This document shows positions 34,740-44,502 of a stretch of DNA of 64,000 bases, piece after piece. The notes below the pieces were generated by a model, which saw nothing but the letters and a program-made list of their open reading frames with translations, ran no database searches and was not told the origin of the DNA. This stretch comes from Clostridium hydrogenum (GTDB lineage Bacteria; Bacillota; Clostridia; Clostridiales; Clostridiaceae). Within the stretch, counting starts at the first letter, position 1; each line of letters begins with the position of its first letter. Made by a program: the position numbers and the translations under genes. The stretch is from NCBI RefSeq assembly GCF_021432385.1, contig NZ_JAEACT010000002.1:1507501-1571500 (forward strand), given 5' to 3'.

Positions 34740-36017
34740 TTAAAGTAATTTTTGATTAAATACTCCAGTAAGACCGAGTTTTTCAATTCTATTTTTTATA
34801 TCAACTATATCAGTTGTGTATAATCCTATTTCCTTCATTCTCTTAAAATATTCTGCACCGGCAAAGGTATATCTAGTCTTGATTCCGTCCTCAGTTAAAA
34901 GTTTATAATTTGCATAAGAAATGAGGTCTCCGATAGCTGTTTCTTTTGGCAAAATCATTAGAGGCATATTTAATGCATATCTTACAGCATTACAGCCGGC
35001 AAGACTTCCCGTACATATAGCTTCAGTATGACCTACAAAAAGACCGCTCTTTTCTCCGCCGCAAAATAAATTATCTAAACCTTTAACTCGCATATCATCT
35101 GTTCGTGGAGCAACCGATAAATATCTTATAGAATTTCCCTTTCCACCAGCGTAAGGGTCTACATATTTAGCTCTTTCAAGTCCGTGTATTTTTCTGAGCT
35201 TTTCAAGCGGATAGAAGGTAGTCATAAGTTTCGCGTGTCCAGTATCAAGGAGTATTACATTTTCTGCAAACTCTTTTAAGGCATATTGCTGACAAACTTT
35301 TATTTTAAGTTTATCTAAATTTATATCTTCAGGTGGAACCTTTAATATTACGACACCTTTCTCATCGAGCTCTTTTACAATCTCTGGAGCAAGGCTTTCT
35401 TTAGCAAGTTTGCAGGAACCACTAAAGGCGCCAAAAGCTCCATCTTCTCTTTCCCCTTTAAGATCATCTATGCCAGCTCTTTGACTTAAGCTTACACGTG
35501 GGCCAAAAGCAGGACAGCGCAAAATGCACATAGAACAGCCATTTCCATATCTAAGGCAGTTGCCCATAGGTCCTGTAGAACCAGTTGTTTCAATAAATAC
35601 ATCACCTTCAATATAGGAACCATCAGAAAGATAAATGCCATCTATTTTGTTATTACTCTTTTTTACATCAATTACCCTTTTAATAAGTTGTAAATTTATT
35701 CCTAAGGATAATAAATATTTCTTGACGTCAGCTTCTATTATGTTAACATCGTAAAGCCAGGCGTGCTGGTGTCCCGGAAAATTGATATTTTTATGCCTAG
35801 AATCATGATCAGTTATTTTAATTAAATCACCAGCTCCAAGAGCTATGAGTTCTTCTGAAGCTGTATAACGGCCATTATTTCTCATTATTCCACCAACATT
35901 GCCAAGACCTAAAATCATGTCGGTTTTTTCATATATTGTAACATCAGCTCCAGCTTTTTTTGCTGTAATTGCAGCAGCAGCACCTGCCCATCCAGCCCCA
36001 ATAATAATTACCTTCAT
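34740..36017 (-). CDS. FAD-dependent oxidoreductase (GidA-like fold) with Cys cluster
   Basis: 425 residues from ATG 36017 (GGAGGAAAAT upstream). N-terminal dinucleotide site VIIIGAGWAGAAAAI with acidic end YEK. A middle CSMCILRCPAFGPR segment has three cysteines in a ferredoxin-like spacing. A second FAD-contact motif is near the C terminus (LDNLFCGGEKSGLFVGHTEA). It is followed upstream on the same strand by a flavin/2Fe-2S reductase-like gene, suggesting an electron-transfer pair. Substrate unknown. Confidence 0.8.
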   Translation of the reverse strand: MKVIIIGAGWAGAAAAITAKKAGADVTIYEKTDMILGLGNVGGIMRNNGRYTASEELIALGAGDLIKITDHDSRHKNINFPGHQHAWLYDVNIIEADVKKYLLSLGINLQLIKRVIDVKKSNNKIDGIYLSDGSYIEGDVFIETTGSTGPMGNCLRYGNGCSMCILRCPAFGPRVSLSQRAGIDDLKGEREDGAFGAFSGSCKLAKESLAPEIVKELDEKGVVILKVPPEDINLDKLKIKVCQQYALKEFAENVILLDTGHAKLMTTFYPLEKLRKIHGLERAKYVDPYAGGKGNSIRYLSVAPRTDDMRVKGLDNLFCGGEKSGLFVGHTEAICTGSLAGCNAVRYALNMPLMILPKETAIGDLISYANYKLLTEDGIKTRYTFAGAEYFKRMKEIGLYTTDIVDIKNRIEKLGLTGVFNQKLL

Positions 36018-36048
36018 ATAATTTTCCTCCATAATATTAATATATATA

Positions 36049-36144
36049 GCTAAACCAGTTCAACTATTGAAATTCATTTGTACCAAAATGCCCAGAAGAC
36101 GGCATTTTGGTACAAATAAATTTCAAGTTTCAAAGTGGTTTATC
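36049..36144 (-). repeat. 96-bp palindromic element, copy G
   Basis: GCTAAACC...GGTTTATC, flanked by TATA and TTTA; one outer mismatch. TACCAAAATGCC and GGCATTTTGGTA form a perfect apical stem. Arranged head to tail with copy H. Confidence 0.8.
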
Positions 36145-36148
36145 TTTA

Positions 36149-36244
36149 GTGAAACTAGCTCAACTATAAAATATATATGCACCATAATCCCTTGAATATT
36201 GGTATTGTGGAACATAAATAGTTTAAGTTTCGCAGTAGTTTCAC
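36149..36244 (-). repeat. 96-bp element with replaced outer arms, copy H
   Basis: Exactly 96 bp. The outer arms are GTGAAACTA and TAGTTTCAC, not GATAAACC/GGTTTATC, yet fully paired. The CAACTAT/AAGTTTC bulge is kept. It ends 1 bp before the stop codon of the reductase gene. Confidence 0.7.
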
Positions 36245-36245
36245 T

Positions 36246-37229
36246 TTAGATATATCTCCTGTTTTTAAATAAATACCTTGGATCAATCTGTATTTTACAC
36301 AATCTTTTTAGTTTATGACCACTGTATCTCACAGTGCATGCTCCGCATATTCCTTCTCCACAGCACATCTTAGCATTATTTGAGCAAGAAACTTTAAGGT
36401 TATCATCTATAACCGTAAGAACTCTATTTATAAGTATGTCTGCACCTGAAATGTGAATTAAATTTATATTTTTATTTTTTATGCATTCTAAAAGCAATGT
36501 CATAAATTCATAAGTAAGATTACCTTTACTTAGCATATTGCAGTAATACACTTCGGCATTGCATTCTTTCAGGTACTTTTGAATAAATACTTCATCGTAA
36601 TTTGCTTTGTCAATTATAAGTAAAATTTTGTTGCCATTAGAATAAAGTTTTTTCATTACAGGAATCATCGGCGCTTCACCAATGCCTCTTGCAATAATTA
36701 AAGCAGAGCTATCTTTGCAGTTATTAATGTTTTTTATTCCTAATGCACCATTCCAATATGGTCCTCTAACTAAAATAGTATCTTTTTCATTAAGTTCGGC
36801 TAAGTGTTTTGTCTTTATACCTTTTATTTCAATTGCAAATTTTAAAGTGTTTTCTTCTTGATTTGCCTCCATTATTGATATGGGAACATCATAATATTGA
36901 TCTTGAGTAGGATTTCTTAAAAATACATAGCTTCCAGGGGATAATAAATCATTAACTAGCTTATGCTTTGCAAATATTGTAAATATGATTAAGCTATTAC
37001 CTACTAATTTCTTATCTATAATACTGCAAGGATATGACTCTCTTTCTTTTTTAGCTTTATTTCCGTTCCAAATGTATTCTTGGTATATGCATACGCCTTT
37101 CCAATTTACACAGTCACAAGAAGTTTTTCCCTTTAGTTGTGAACAGAGTATGCAGTCACCAGTTTCAGCTAAATGGCAAGGGCAATATTCTGTTCCACTA
37201 TCAATACAATCTATAATTTCATAATCCAT
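36246..37229 (-). CDS. FAD/NAD-binding reductase subunit, PyrK/sulfide dehydrogenase-like
   Basis: 327 residues. A Cys-rich N-terminal extension (CPCHLAETGDCILCSQLKG...CDCVNWKGVC) is followed by a ferredoxin-reductase type FAD/NAD module and a C-terminal 2Fe-2S site (CCGEGICGACTVRY...C), as in PyrK. The family passes electrons from NAD(P)H to a partner. The partner is probably the flavoprotein gene on the same strand, separated only by two 96-bp elements. Confidence 0.82.
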   Translation of the reverse strand: MDYEIIDCIDSGTEYCPCHLAETGDCILCSQLKGKTSCDCVNWKGVCIYQEYIWNGNKAKKERESYPCSIIDKKLVGNSLIIFTIFAKHKLVNDLLSPGSYVFLRNPTQDQYYDVPISIMEANQEENTLKFAIEIKGIKTKHLAELNEKDTILVRGPYWNGALGIKNINNCKDSSALIIARGIGEAPMIPVMKKLYSNGNKILLIIDKANYDEVFIQKYLKECNAEVYYCNMLSKGNLTYEFMTLLLECIKNKNINLIHISGADILINRVLTVIDDNLKVSCSNNAKMCCGEGICGACTVRYSGHKLKRLCKIQIDPRYLFKNRRYI

Positions 37230-37410
37230 TGAAAAACCTCCTAATTTATTTTAGCAATTATAAAATGCTATCTATTATTAACATATTTGAAATTTATATT
37301 TTTGTTCCAATTTTTTAAAATTTACAATGTATAAATTACAGCAATACGAAAAAACTAAAACTTGAGAAACTTGATTTTTAATAAGCTAATAAATACTAAG
37401 GAGGAAAAAT

Positions 37411-38589
37411 ATGAGAGAAGTAGTAATAGCAAGTGCAGTAAGAACACCCGTAGGTGCATTTGGAAAGGCATTTAAAGATTTAGCAGCAGTAGAGCTCGGG
37501 TCAATAGTAATAAAGGAAGCAGTAAATAGGGCAGGAATAAAGCCAAGTGATGTAAATGAAGTCGTTTTTGGTAACGTTCTTCAAGCAGGACTTGGACAAA
37601 ATACTGCAAGGCAAGCGGCTGTAAAAGCTGAACTTCCAGTACATGTACCTGCTTTTACAATTAACAAGGTTTGTGGTTCAGGTTTAAGAGCTGTAAGTTT
37701 AGCTGCACAAATGATTAAAGCTGAAGACGTAGATGTAGTTGTTGCTGGTGGAATGGAAAATATGAGTAGAGCTCCATTTTTAGTTGAATCCGCAAGATGG
37801 GGAAACAAGATGGGAGATACAAAGTTAGTTGACGAAATGATAAAAGATGGATTATGGGATGCTTTTAACGATTACCATATGGGAATTACAGCTGAAAATA
37901 TTGCAGAGCAATGGAAAATATCAAGAGAAGAGCAGGATAAATTTGCATTAGAATCACAGCAAAAGACAGAGAAATCTATAAAAGCAGGATTATTTAAAGA
38001 AGAAATAGTCCCTGTAACTGTAAAAACTAGAAAAGAAGAAATTGTAGTTGATACAGATGAACAACCTAGATTTGGTACTACTATTGAAAATCTTACAAAA
38101 TTGAAGCCTGCGTTTAAAAAAGCTGGAACTGTAACGGCAGGTAATGCTTCAGGTTTAAATGATGGTGCTGCAGCAGTAGTCGTTATGAGTGCAGACAAGG
38201 CAAAAGAATTAGGTGTTAAGCCCTTAGCTAAAATAGTATCATATGCTTCAGTAGGTTTAGATCCTGCAATAATGGGATATGCGCCATATTATTCAACTAA
38301 AGTAGCACTAGAGAAAGCTAACTTAACAGTTGATGATATAGACCTTATAGAAGCAAATGAAGCTTTTGTAGCACAGTGCATGGCTGTAGCAAGAGATTTA
38401 AAACTTGATATGAGTAAAGTTAATGTAAACGGAGGAACAACTGCCATAGGTCATCCAATTGGAGCATCTGGAGCAAGAATACTAGTTACACTTTTATATG
38501 CAATGAAAAATAGAAATGCTAAAAAAGGACTTGCCACATTATGTATAGGTGGAGGTCAAGGAACTACTTTGGTAGTTGAAAGAATATGA
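37411..38589 (+). CDS. thlA: Acetyl-CoA C-acetyltransferase (thiolase)
   Basis: 392 residues, standard length; AAGGAGG upstream. Nucleophile C88 in VCGSGL, H348 in [13 protein letters not shown]378 in LCIGGGQG, plus NEAFVAQ. It condenses two acetyl-CoA to acetoacetyl-CoA, the first step of the clostridial C4 (butyrate/butanol) pathway. Monocistronic here; the downstream side is occupied by mobile elements. Confidence 0.96.
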   Translation: MREVVIASAVRTPVGAFGKAFKDLAAVELGSIVIKEAVNRAGIKPSDVNEVVFGNVLQAGLGQNTARQAAVKAELPVHVPAFTINKVCGSGLRAVSLAAQMIKAEDVDVVVAGGMENMSRAPFLVESARWGNKMGDTKLVDEMIKDGLWDAFNDYHMGITAENIAEQWKISREEQDKFALESQQKTEKSIKAGLFKEEIVPVTVKTRKEEIVVDTDEQPRFGTTIENLTKLKPAFKKAGTVTAGNASGLNDGAAAVVVMSADKAKELGVKPLAKIVSYASVGLDPAIMGYAPYYSTKVALEKANLTVDDIDLIEANEAFVAQCMAVARDLKLDMSKVNVNGGTTAIGHPIGASGARILVTLLYAMKNRNAKKGLATLCIGGGQGTTLVVERI

Positions 38590-38721
38590 TAATAAGGAAA
38601 CAGTAAAAATAGAGTACGGAGTACAGAGTACAAAGTACAGTGCTCATAGGCCCCCTCATAAAGCTGGAATAATTCACTCAGATAATTTAGAATTAATTTA
38701 GAGCTTTAAGAGGAGGTCTTT

Positions 38722-39015
38722 ATGAATTTTACAAGAAAATATACAGAAGAAGAAAGAGTGAACATGGTAGAAGAGGCTCTCCAATATGGTAGCAATTCGT
38801 TGGTGGCAGCTAAATATAATATTAATCCTGGACTACTTTCTAGGTGGAAGTCTTGCTATCGCAAGTATGGGCAAACATTAATGCAAAAAAAGCCTAAAAA
38901 ACTTGATGGTCCAATACCTGATTACAAAAAGCAATGTGCATTGCTTACGAAAGAAAAAAGGGAACTAGAACTAGAAATTGCTGTATTAAAAGATATGTTA
39001 AAAAAAAAGATTTGA
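38722..39015 (+). CDS. IS3-family OrfA (helix-turn-helix)
   Basis: 97 residues with AGGAGG upstream. HTH_Tnp-type N terminus (RKYTEEERVNMVEEALQYG...LLSRWKSCY) and a C-terminal leucine-zipper helix. The end of the frame (39000-39010) is a run of nine A. A -1 shift there joins the frame to OrfB, as in other IS3 elements. Confidence 0.9.
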   Translation: MNFTRKYTEEERVNMVEEALQYGSNSLVAAKYNINPGLLSRWKSCYRKYGQTLMQKKPKKLDGPIPDYKKQCALLTKEKRELELEIAVLKDMLKKKI

Positions 39016-39968
39016 ATCTTTTTGATCCATTTATCTTTGCAAATGACTGGATTTCTACAGGAGCTCCAACTTTAATGTTGCTTAATATTATTGGATTAAA
39101 ATCATCAACATATTATCGTTGGCGAAGCCTGATAGACCAACCATTCAAACCAATTAAAAGGAATGACGGAGTCATACCTGGATTTAGTTATATCAATAAC
39201 GAACTTTGTAAAAAAGTCTATGACATTCATATTCAAAAATACATTAAGGACATTCTGAATGATCAATATGGAAAGTTTTATGGATATAAGAAAGTCACAG
39301 CAGTATTAAGGGAAACATATAATCTAAAAATAAACAAAAAGAAAGTGTATAGACTGATGGCTCTAATGGGTGTTTTAAGGGCACAAAGAAAGCATATACA
39401 ACATTATAAGCGTATATGTAAAAACCATGAAATTAAAACTTCAAATACTTTGTGGGAAATGGATACGAAGTACATTTATATAGCCGAGACACGACAAGTA
39501 GCCTACTTGGCATCTATAATAGACATCTTTGACAGAAGTATTATTTCATGTGTATTATCTTTATCACCTAACTCAGAAAGTGCTAAAGAAGCAGTGTTAA
39601 AAGCCTTATATTCGCGCAAAATCAAAGGAAAATCAGAAAGCTTAATAATCCGCACTGACAACGGATCTCAATTTATTGCACATGATTTTGAAAAACTGTG
39701 CATTAGTGAAAAAATAACACATGAGCGAATACCAGCTAAAAGTCCTAATTACAACGCTCACATAGAATCATATCATAGATATCTTCAAGATGAGTGTCTT
39801 GCAGGAAAACTATTTAAAAACTTTAAAGAGGCTGAGGAAACCATTATGAACTATGTTAATGGGTATAATACTAAACGCATACATTCAGCAATAGGTTATA
39901 AAACACCTGATGGTTTTTACAATCTAAAAAATTCTAATTTTAAAGAGAATTTAGTTGTAAGATTATAA
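38934..39968 (+). CDS. IS3-family OrfB transposase (DDE)
   Basis: The frame, 344 codons from the first ATG, is probably expressed as an OrfAB fusion by -1 frameshifting near 39005. rve integrase core with D177 (WEMDTKY), D242 (RTDNGSQF) and E278 (HIESYHR), i.e. DD(35)E. FYGYKKVTAVLR and LRAQRKH are the usual N-terminal helices. Appears complete. Confidence 0.93.
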   Translation: MCIAYERKKGTRTRNCCIKRYVKKKDLNLFDPFIFANDWISTGAPTLMLLNIIGLKSSTYYRWRSLIDQPFKPIKRNDGVIPGFSYINNELCKKVYDIHIQKYIKDILNDQYGKFYGYKKVTAVLRETYNLKINKKKVYRLMALMGVLRAQRKHIQHYKRICKNHEIKTSNTLWEMDTKYIYIAETRQVAYLASIIDIFDRSIISCVLSLSPNSESAKEAVLKALYSRKIKGKSESLIIRTDNGSQFIAHDFEKLCISEKITHERIPAKSPNYNAHIESYHRYLQDECLAGKLFKNFKEAEETIMNYVNGYNTKRIHSAIGYKTPDGFYNLKNSNFKENLVVRL

Positions 39969-40202
39969 TATTGATATGGTACTGAAAATCAGTACCATAT
40001 CAAAAAAATGAAATTCTAAGAATTAGCGAGTATTTGAATAAATTATTCCCATTCTGGGGGGCCAATCCGAGTGATGGATGATTTACCTTTCCTTGCGTCA
40101 GGTAAATCTTAAACTTAACTGTTGTCAGCTTCACTGACGACAGTAATACCACGATTGCGTAAGCAATCAAAAATAAGTTTTAAGATTTTTCGTAGCGATA
40201 AA

Positions 40203-40298
40203 GATATATCATTGTGAAACTTAAAATTTATTTGTACCAAAATGCTGTATTCTAGGCATTATGGTGCAAATAAATTTTAATAGTTGAGCTGATATATC
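40203..40298 (+). repeat. 96-bp palindromic element, copy I
   Basis: GATATATC at both ends, TAAA and TATA flanks. It is inserted near the right end of the larger palindromic element, in the tip of a CGTAGC...TAGCGGAG hairpin. Confidence 0.8.
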
Positions 40299-40354
40299 TA
40301 TAGCGGAGAAAAATTATCCTTAACTGTACTCTGTACTCCGTTTTATTAATTTTA

Positions 40355-41722
40355 CTATAAAAATCTTAGGGTTCCTTTTTGGAAAACTAATTTTTTATAT
40401 GTCCTATAAGAAATTATAGCTGCAGCAAAGAATACTAATATAAAAGAACATAACATTATTGACAACAAATATGGAGATAGTATTGCGTTTTCTGAAAATA
40501 AAATAAAAAATATTAATATTTGAAATAGTGGAAGTGCCATAACTATAGAGTAATATATTTTAAATTCATCTTTTATTATCTTGTCTATTTCTTTGCTTGT
40601 GTAACCAATTAAAGACAACTGTATAAAGGTATGAGATTTTTTGTTGCTTTCAATAATAGTTTTATATAGAATACTTCCAGCAATTAATATTATAACTGTA
40701 ATATATGCGATTACACACACAGTTTTTACAGTAGGTGAATCTGAGATTGCTATAAAAAATAAGAGAACTTCTATAGTAAGAGCTAAAGTTATAAGTAGAA
40801 ATTTTAATTGTTTTAGGGAAACGTATAAATTGCTAAGTGATACTAACTTTATTTTATCATTCAGGTACTTTTCCTTTTTAAGTTTTAATATTTTTTGGGG
40901 TATGGAATTCATTAAAAGAGCAGGTATACCATATATAGTAAATGCAATCCCAATTATTGCAGCAGTAGTGAGATTTATATATTTAGGACATAAAAAAATA
41001 AGTATTATTGATGATAAATAAACAATTAAATATTTATCTATTTTTAAGTTAAAAGTTTTTGCTTTTTTCACAGTATCCTTTTTCTTTAAATTGAACATAG
41101 AGAAAAATTGAGAAAAAGATATCAAAATAGTACTATCATGAGCAAATTGAGATCGTACTTGTTTATGTGCATTTAATAAATCAATAATTTCTCTACTTGA
41201 TGCATAAGAATAATCGCCTAAAGTAACATAGCCAAGCTGTAGTAATAAAATTGCTATAGTTCCCCAAATTGCCGTAGGAGATATCATCCATAAATGCCCA
41301 GACTTTTTTAGCACATTATACATAATTAAAAGAAAAAGTGGCTCTGTGGCTATTCCAATCAATATTCCTACTGCACCACCTATTACCTCTATGATAGTAT
41401 TTTCAAAGAGCAATATTTTTGCAAGTTTCCCTGACGATGAACCGCTTAGTTCCATAATACCCATTTCCTTTGTTTTAGACATAACAAAATACGAATTGGA
41501 GTAAAAAGTAAATATGCATACAAGTAGTACTAACAAAAATATTATGTCTTGAGATAAACTATTTTCTGATTTTATCCCACCATTAACAAAAAGATTGCTG
41601 TTGTTAATTACATTCATAAGATTAAATATAATTACTATTGGAAATATTATAGATATCAAATATAAAAGATTGACTTTTATATTTTTTTTCAGTCTATTAA
41701 AAACAAAAAAATATATGCCCAT
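40355..41722 (-). CDS. FtsX-like ABC permease (BceB-type, short)
   Basis: 455 residues, about eight membrane helices. The FtsX-like part is seen in SYFVMSKTKEMGIMELSGSS...ILLFENTIIEVIGGAVGILIGI. Typical BceB permeases of peptide-antibiotic detoxification have about 650 residues and a large extracellular loop, which is missing here. Together with the ATPase upstream it likely exports or senses a peptide or lipid. No two-component system is adjacent. Confidence 0.82.
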   Translation of the reverse strand: MGIYFFVFNRLKKNIKVNLLYLISIIFPIVIIFNLMNVINNSNLFVNGGIKSENSLSQDIIFLLVLLVCIFTFYSNSYFVMSKTKEMGIMELSGSSSGKLAKILLFENTIIEVIGGAVGILIGIATEPLFLLIMYNVLKKSGHLWMISPTAIWGTIAILLLQLGYVTLGDYSYASSREIIDLLNAHKQVRSQFAHDSTILISFSQFFSMFNLKKKDTVKKAKTFNLKIDKYLIVYLSSIILIFLCPKYINLTTAAIIGIAFTIYGIPALLMNSIPQKILKLKKEKYLNDKIKLVSLSNLYVSLKQLKFLLITLALTIEVLLFFIAISDSPTVKTVCVIAYITVIILIAGSILYKTIIESNKKSHTFIQLSLIGYTSKEIDKIIKDEFKIYYSIVMALPLFQILIFFILFSENAILSPYLLSIMLCSFILVFFAAAIISYRTYKKLVFQKGTLRFL

Positions 41723-41739
41723 ATGTGAAACCTCCCATA

Positions 41740-42504
41740 TTATATAACATCAAATAAGTTTTGTGATTCTTTAGAGGTTATGTCTACAATTTTATAAAAA
41801 AATTCTTTTTGAGTTAGATTATTTCTTTCAAGAACTTGTTCAATTTTACCATCTCTTAAAAATATAAGTTTTTTTGAGTAACTTGCAATCATTGAATCGT
41901 GTGTAACCATAAGTATTGCGGTACCGCATATTTTATTACGCTGTTGAAAAATTTTTAATAGTTCATGGGAATTCTTGGTATCTAAGTTTCCTGTTGGTTC
42001 ATCTGCTATAAGTAATTTTGGATTTGCAATTAGCGCTCTTGCGGCGGCTGCCCTTTGCCTTTGCCCTCCAGAACATTCATTGGGAAACTTATAGAGAAGT
42101 TCAAAAATGTGCAAATTATTTGCAAGCTCTTCTGTTTTTTCTTTAATCTCTTTTTTGTTTTTATTGGCGAGTACTAGGGGAAGAGATATATTTTCACTTA
42201 TAGTCATGGAATCGACAAGATTAAAATCTTGAAAAACAAAACCTATATTTTCATACCTAAGTCTAGCAATTTCGGAATCAGACATTTCATATATTTTTTT
42301 TCCATTAATTTTTAGTATTCCAGTATTAGGGTTGTCTACTGTAGATAGTACATTTAAAAAAGTAGATTTTCCTGATCCAGATGGACCCATTATACATATG
42401 AAATCCTCATTATTAACTGTTAAACTAACGTTATTTAAAACTTTTATTTTATTTTTCGTGTCATAAATTTTAGTAAGATTCTTTGCATATAGTATTTCAT
42501 TCAT
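41740..42504 (-). CDS. ABC ATPase (BceA/MacB-like)
   Basis: 254 residues. Walker A GPSGSGKS, Q-loop VFQDFNLVD, signature SGGQRQRAAAARAL, Walker B LLIADEPTGNLD, switch His in VTHDS. AGAGGG upstream of the start. It is 17 bp from the permease start and forms its motor. Confidence 0.9.
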   Translation of the reverse strand: MNEILYAKNLTKIYDTKNKIKVLNNVSLTVNNEDFICIMGPSGSGKSTFLNVLSTVDNPNTGILKINGKKIYEMSDSEIARLRYENIGFVFQDFNLVDSMTISENISLPLVLANKNKKEIKEKTEELANNLHIFELLYKFPNECSGGQRQRAAAARALIANPKLLIADEPTGNLDTKNSHELLKIFQQRNKICGTAILMVTHDSMIASYSKKLIFLRDGKIEQVLERNNLTQKEFFYKIVDITSKESQNLFDVI

Positions 42505-42756
42505 AGTAAATCCCTCTATTCATTAATTTGATTTATTATAAAAAATGGATTTATATACCATGATATTATTATATATATTTTTTCAATGATTTACAATATT
42601 TTGTAATAATTTATTGCCTTAAAAATGATTATATAAATGTAAATATGGAATAATATAGATATAGGAAAACAGTATAAGATGTTAATATTACTCCCAGTAA
42701 GTTTTTCTAATCCAAAAGGAAGTCACTAGGTAATTTGACAACATGGGGGTGATAAT

Positions 42757-42936
42757 TTGAGTGATAGAGTTATTCTTGTAGCAATGATTTGCATTACAAC
42801 GTCAGGTATGACAGCTATGGTATTTATAGCAACTTATTTAAAAGACAAAATAAGTGTAAAAAGTAAAACAAACGTTAAAGATATAGTTAAGATAGAAACA
42901 GATGTAAATGCTGAGAATAAAAACTCAAAAAACTAA
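42757..42936 (+). CDS. Small single-pass membrane protein
   Basis: 59 residues from TTG 42757, with GGGGGTGAT upstream. An N-terminal hydrophobic stretch (VILVAMICITTSGMTAMVFI) is followed by a charged Lys/Asn tail, and a terminator follows immediately. A real gene is likely; function unknown. Confidence 0.6.
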   Translation: MSDRVILVAMICITTSGMTAMVFIATYLKDKISVKSKTNVKDIVKIETDVNAENKNSKN

Positions 42937-42967
42937 AAACGCACCCATTCCACTAAGTGCGTTTTAG
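42936..42967 (+). terminator. Terminator of small membrane protein gene
   Basis: AAAACGCAC pairs with GTGCGTTTT. The stem begins in the stop codon. Confidence 0.8.
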
Positions 42968-43255
42968 ATAACGTTTTATATTCAATAAACATAAAGCCTA
43001 ATGACTTTCTTTATTTATATTATAACACATTTGTTACTAACTTAAACATATAAATTTCAATTATTAAAAAATGTTTATGTTTTAAATAGGTTTAAAATAA
43101 ACACGTATAGATAAATATTGTTAAGGGAAAGCTAAGAGTTTATTTAGCAAAAATATCCGAAAGGTAGACTAGTTATTTTCTTTAAGCTGCCTTAGTTGAA
43201 AAAAATGTAGAGTTTTGCTACAATAAGCCTAAATTAAAGAAAAGGATTGATAATT

Positions 43256-44146
43256 TTGAAAAAACTTTTTTGTGGTATTTCTATTATCCTTATATTACTA
43301 TTTGGATTTTCGGGCTGTAGTATAAATGTTAATAATGGGAGTAAGAGTGTAACTAATGCATATAATGCGAAACTTAAGGTTCATTATATAGATGTAGGGC
43401 AGGGAGATAGTATTTTAGTTCAAAAAAATAATGAAAATATGCTTATTGATACAGGTACTAATGCTTCAACAGATAAATTAATTTCGTATTTAAAAAATCA
43501 GGGGATTAAAAGAATAGATTATCTTGTATTGACTCATCCTCATGAAGATCATATAGGTGGTGCTGATGCTGTCATTAGAGATTTTGATATAGGTAAAATT
43601 TATATGCCTAAAGTATCTACCTCAACTAGAACTTTTAGAGATGTTATAAAAGCAATGAGGGCTAAAAATTTAAAAGCAACTGATCCAGATCCTTTAACTA
43701 CTTTTAATGTTGGAGATGCTAAATGTGTTGTGTACGGTCCTATAAATAGAATTAAGGGAGATTTTAATACTTATTCTATTGTAATAAAATTAACTTACAA
43801 GAATAACAAGTTTTTATTTACAGGAGATGCCCAAAGTTCCAATGAACAAGATATGATTGAGGCTGGGTATGACTTAAGTGCAGATGTTTTAAAATTAGGA
43901 CATCATGGAAGTCACACATCTACATCGGATGAATTCTTAGATAAAGTTAATCCTAAATACGCGGTAGTAAGTTGCGGAAAAGATAATGACTATGGGCATC
44001 CCCATAAAGAGACTGTAACAAAACTAAAGAATAGAAATATACCACTTTATAGGACTGATGAAGATGGAACTATTGTATGCACAAGTGATGGAACTTCAAT
44101 AAAATTTAATTGCAAACCTGGAAGTTATAATAATGGAAGAAGGTAA
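43256..44146 (+). CDS. ComEC/Rec2-like MBL-fold lipoprotein hydrolase
   Basis: 297 residues from TTG 43256 (AAAAGGA upstream). Lipobox FSGC, then a metallo-beta-lactamase domain: HYIDVGQGDSILV, THPHEDHIGG metal motif, FTGDAQ and KLGHHGSHTSTSDEFL. It is like the soluble C-terminal nuclease domain of ComEC but anchored outside the cell. It is followed by DUF3006, a frequent partner. Likely a surface phosphodiesterase or nuclease. Confidence 0.9.
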   Translation: MKKLFCGISIILILLFGFSGCSINVNNGSKSVTNAYNAKLKVHYIDVGQGDSILVQKNNENMLIDTGTNASTDKLISYLKNQGIKRIDYLVLTHPHEDHIGGADAVIRDFDIGKIYMPKVSTSTRTFRDVIKAMRAKNLKATDPDPLTTFNVGDAKCVVYGPINRIKGDFNTYSIVIKLTYKNNKFLFTGDAQSSNEQDMIEAGYDLSADVLKLGHHGSHTSTSDEFLDKVNPKYAVVSCGKDNDYGHPHKETVTKLKNRNIPLYRTDEDGTIVCTSDGTSIKFNCKPGSYNNGRR

Positions 44147-44151
44147 ACTAA

Positions 44152-44364
44152 ATGATTGTTATAGTAGATAGATTTGAAGAAAACTTTGCAGTTTGTGAAA
44201 AAGAAAATAGAACTATGATTAATATAGAAATAAGTAAATTGCCAACTGGAACCAAGGTTGGTGATTCACTCTATATAAATTGTGGCAAAATAATTATAAA
44301 TGAAGCTGATACACAAAAAAGAAAAAAAGAAATTGAAGATGAATTTAAAGATATATGGGATTAA
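44152..44364 (+). CDS. DUF3006 protein
   Basis: 70 residues; starts 6 bp after the MBL gene. IVDRFEENFAVCEKENRTMINIE...LPTGTKVGDSL is the small beta-barrel pattern of DUF3006. It usually sits beside ComEC-like hydrolases; role unknown. Confidence 0.85.
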   Translation: MIVIVDRFEENFAVCEKENRTMINIEISKLPTGTKVGDSLYINCGKIIINEADTQKRKKEIEDEFKDIWD

Positions 44365-44502
44365 AGATATAGATAAGCAATTTCGATTTTTCAAGTAGTA
44401 TACCTATGTAAAGAATGTGTTATAATTACCTTGAACCAAACTTTAATTAAAACATAGCCAAAGAACAAAGTCTAAAACTTATTATACAAGGAGCAATTAA
44501 CT

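Larger units (their letters stand above)
38649..40063 (+). mobile_element. IS3-family insertion sequence
   Basis: 1415 bp bounded by imperfect inverted repeats GGCCCCCTCATAAAGCTGG.../...CCCATTCTGGGGGGCC, both continuing AATAATT inward. It contains orfA and orfB in overlapping frames with an A-rich slippery site. Both frames are intact, so it may be active. A target duplication was not recognised. Confidence 0.85.
38616..40341. repeat. Palindromic element with AGTAC-type heptamer ends, interrupted by an IS and a 96-bp element
   Basis: ACGGAGTACAGAGTACA (38616-38632) and its exact reverse complement (40325-40341) bound this region. Subtracting the IS (1415 bp) and the 96-bp element leaves 215 bp. 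The core (GATTTACC...CTTGCGTCAGG, GATTGCGTAAGCAATC) is related to the elements at 23138 and 56834. It is thus a member of that family with different terminal repeats. Confidence 0.65.

Noticed and set aside
39973..40010. Perfect hairpin GATATGGTACTG/CAGTACCATATC after the IS transposase
   Set aside because: On the transposase strand it is followed by A, not T. It is not called a terminator; it may only insulate the IS.
44364..44405. AAAGATATAGATAAG...CAAGTAGTATACCTATG as another 96-bp element copy
   Set aside because: Only the ends vaguely resemble the family and the arms do not pair well; could be a decayed minimal form but is not counted.
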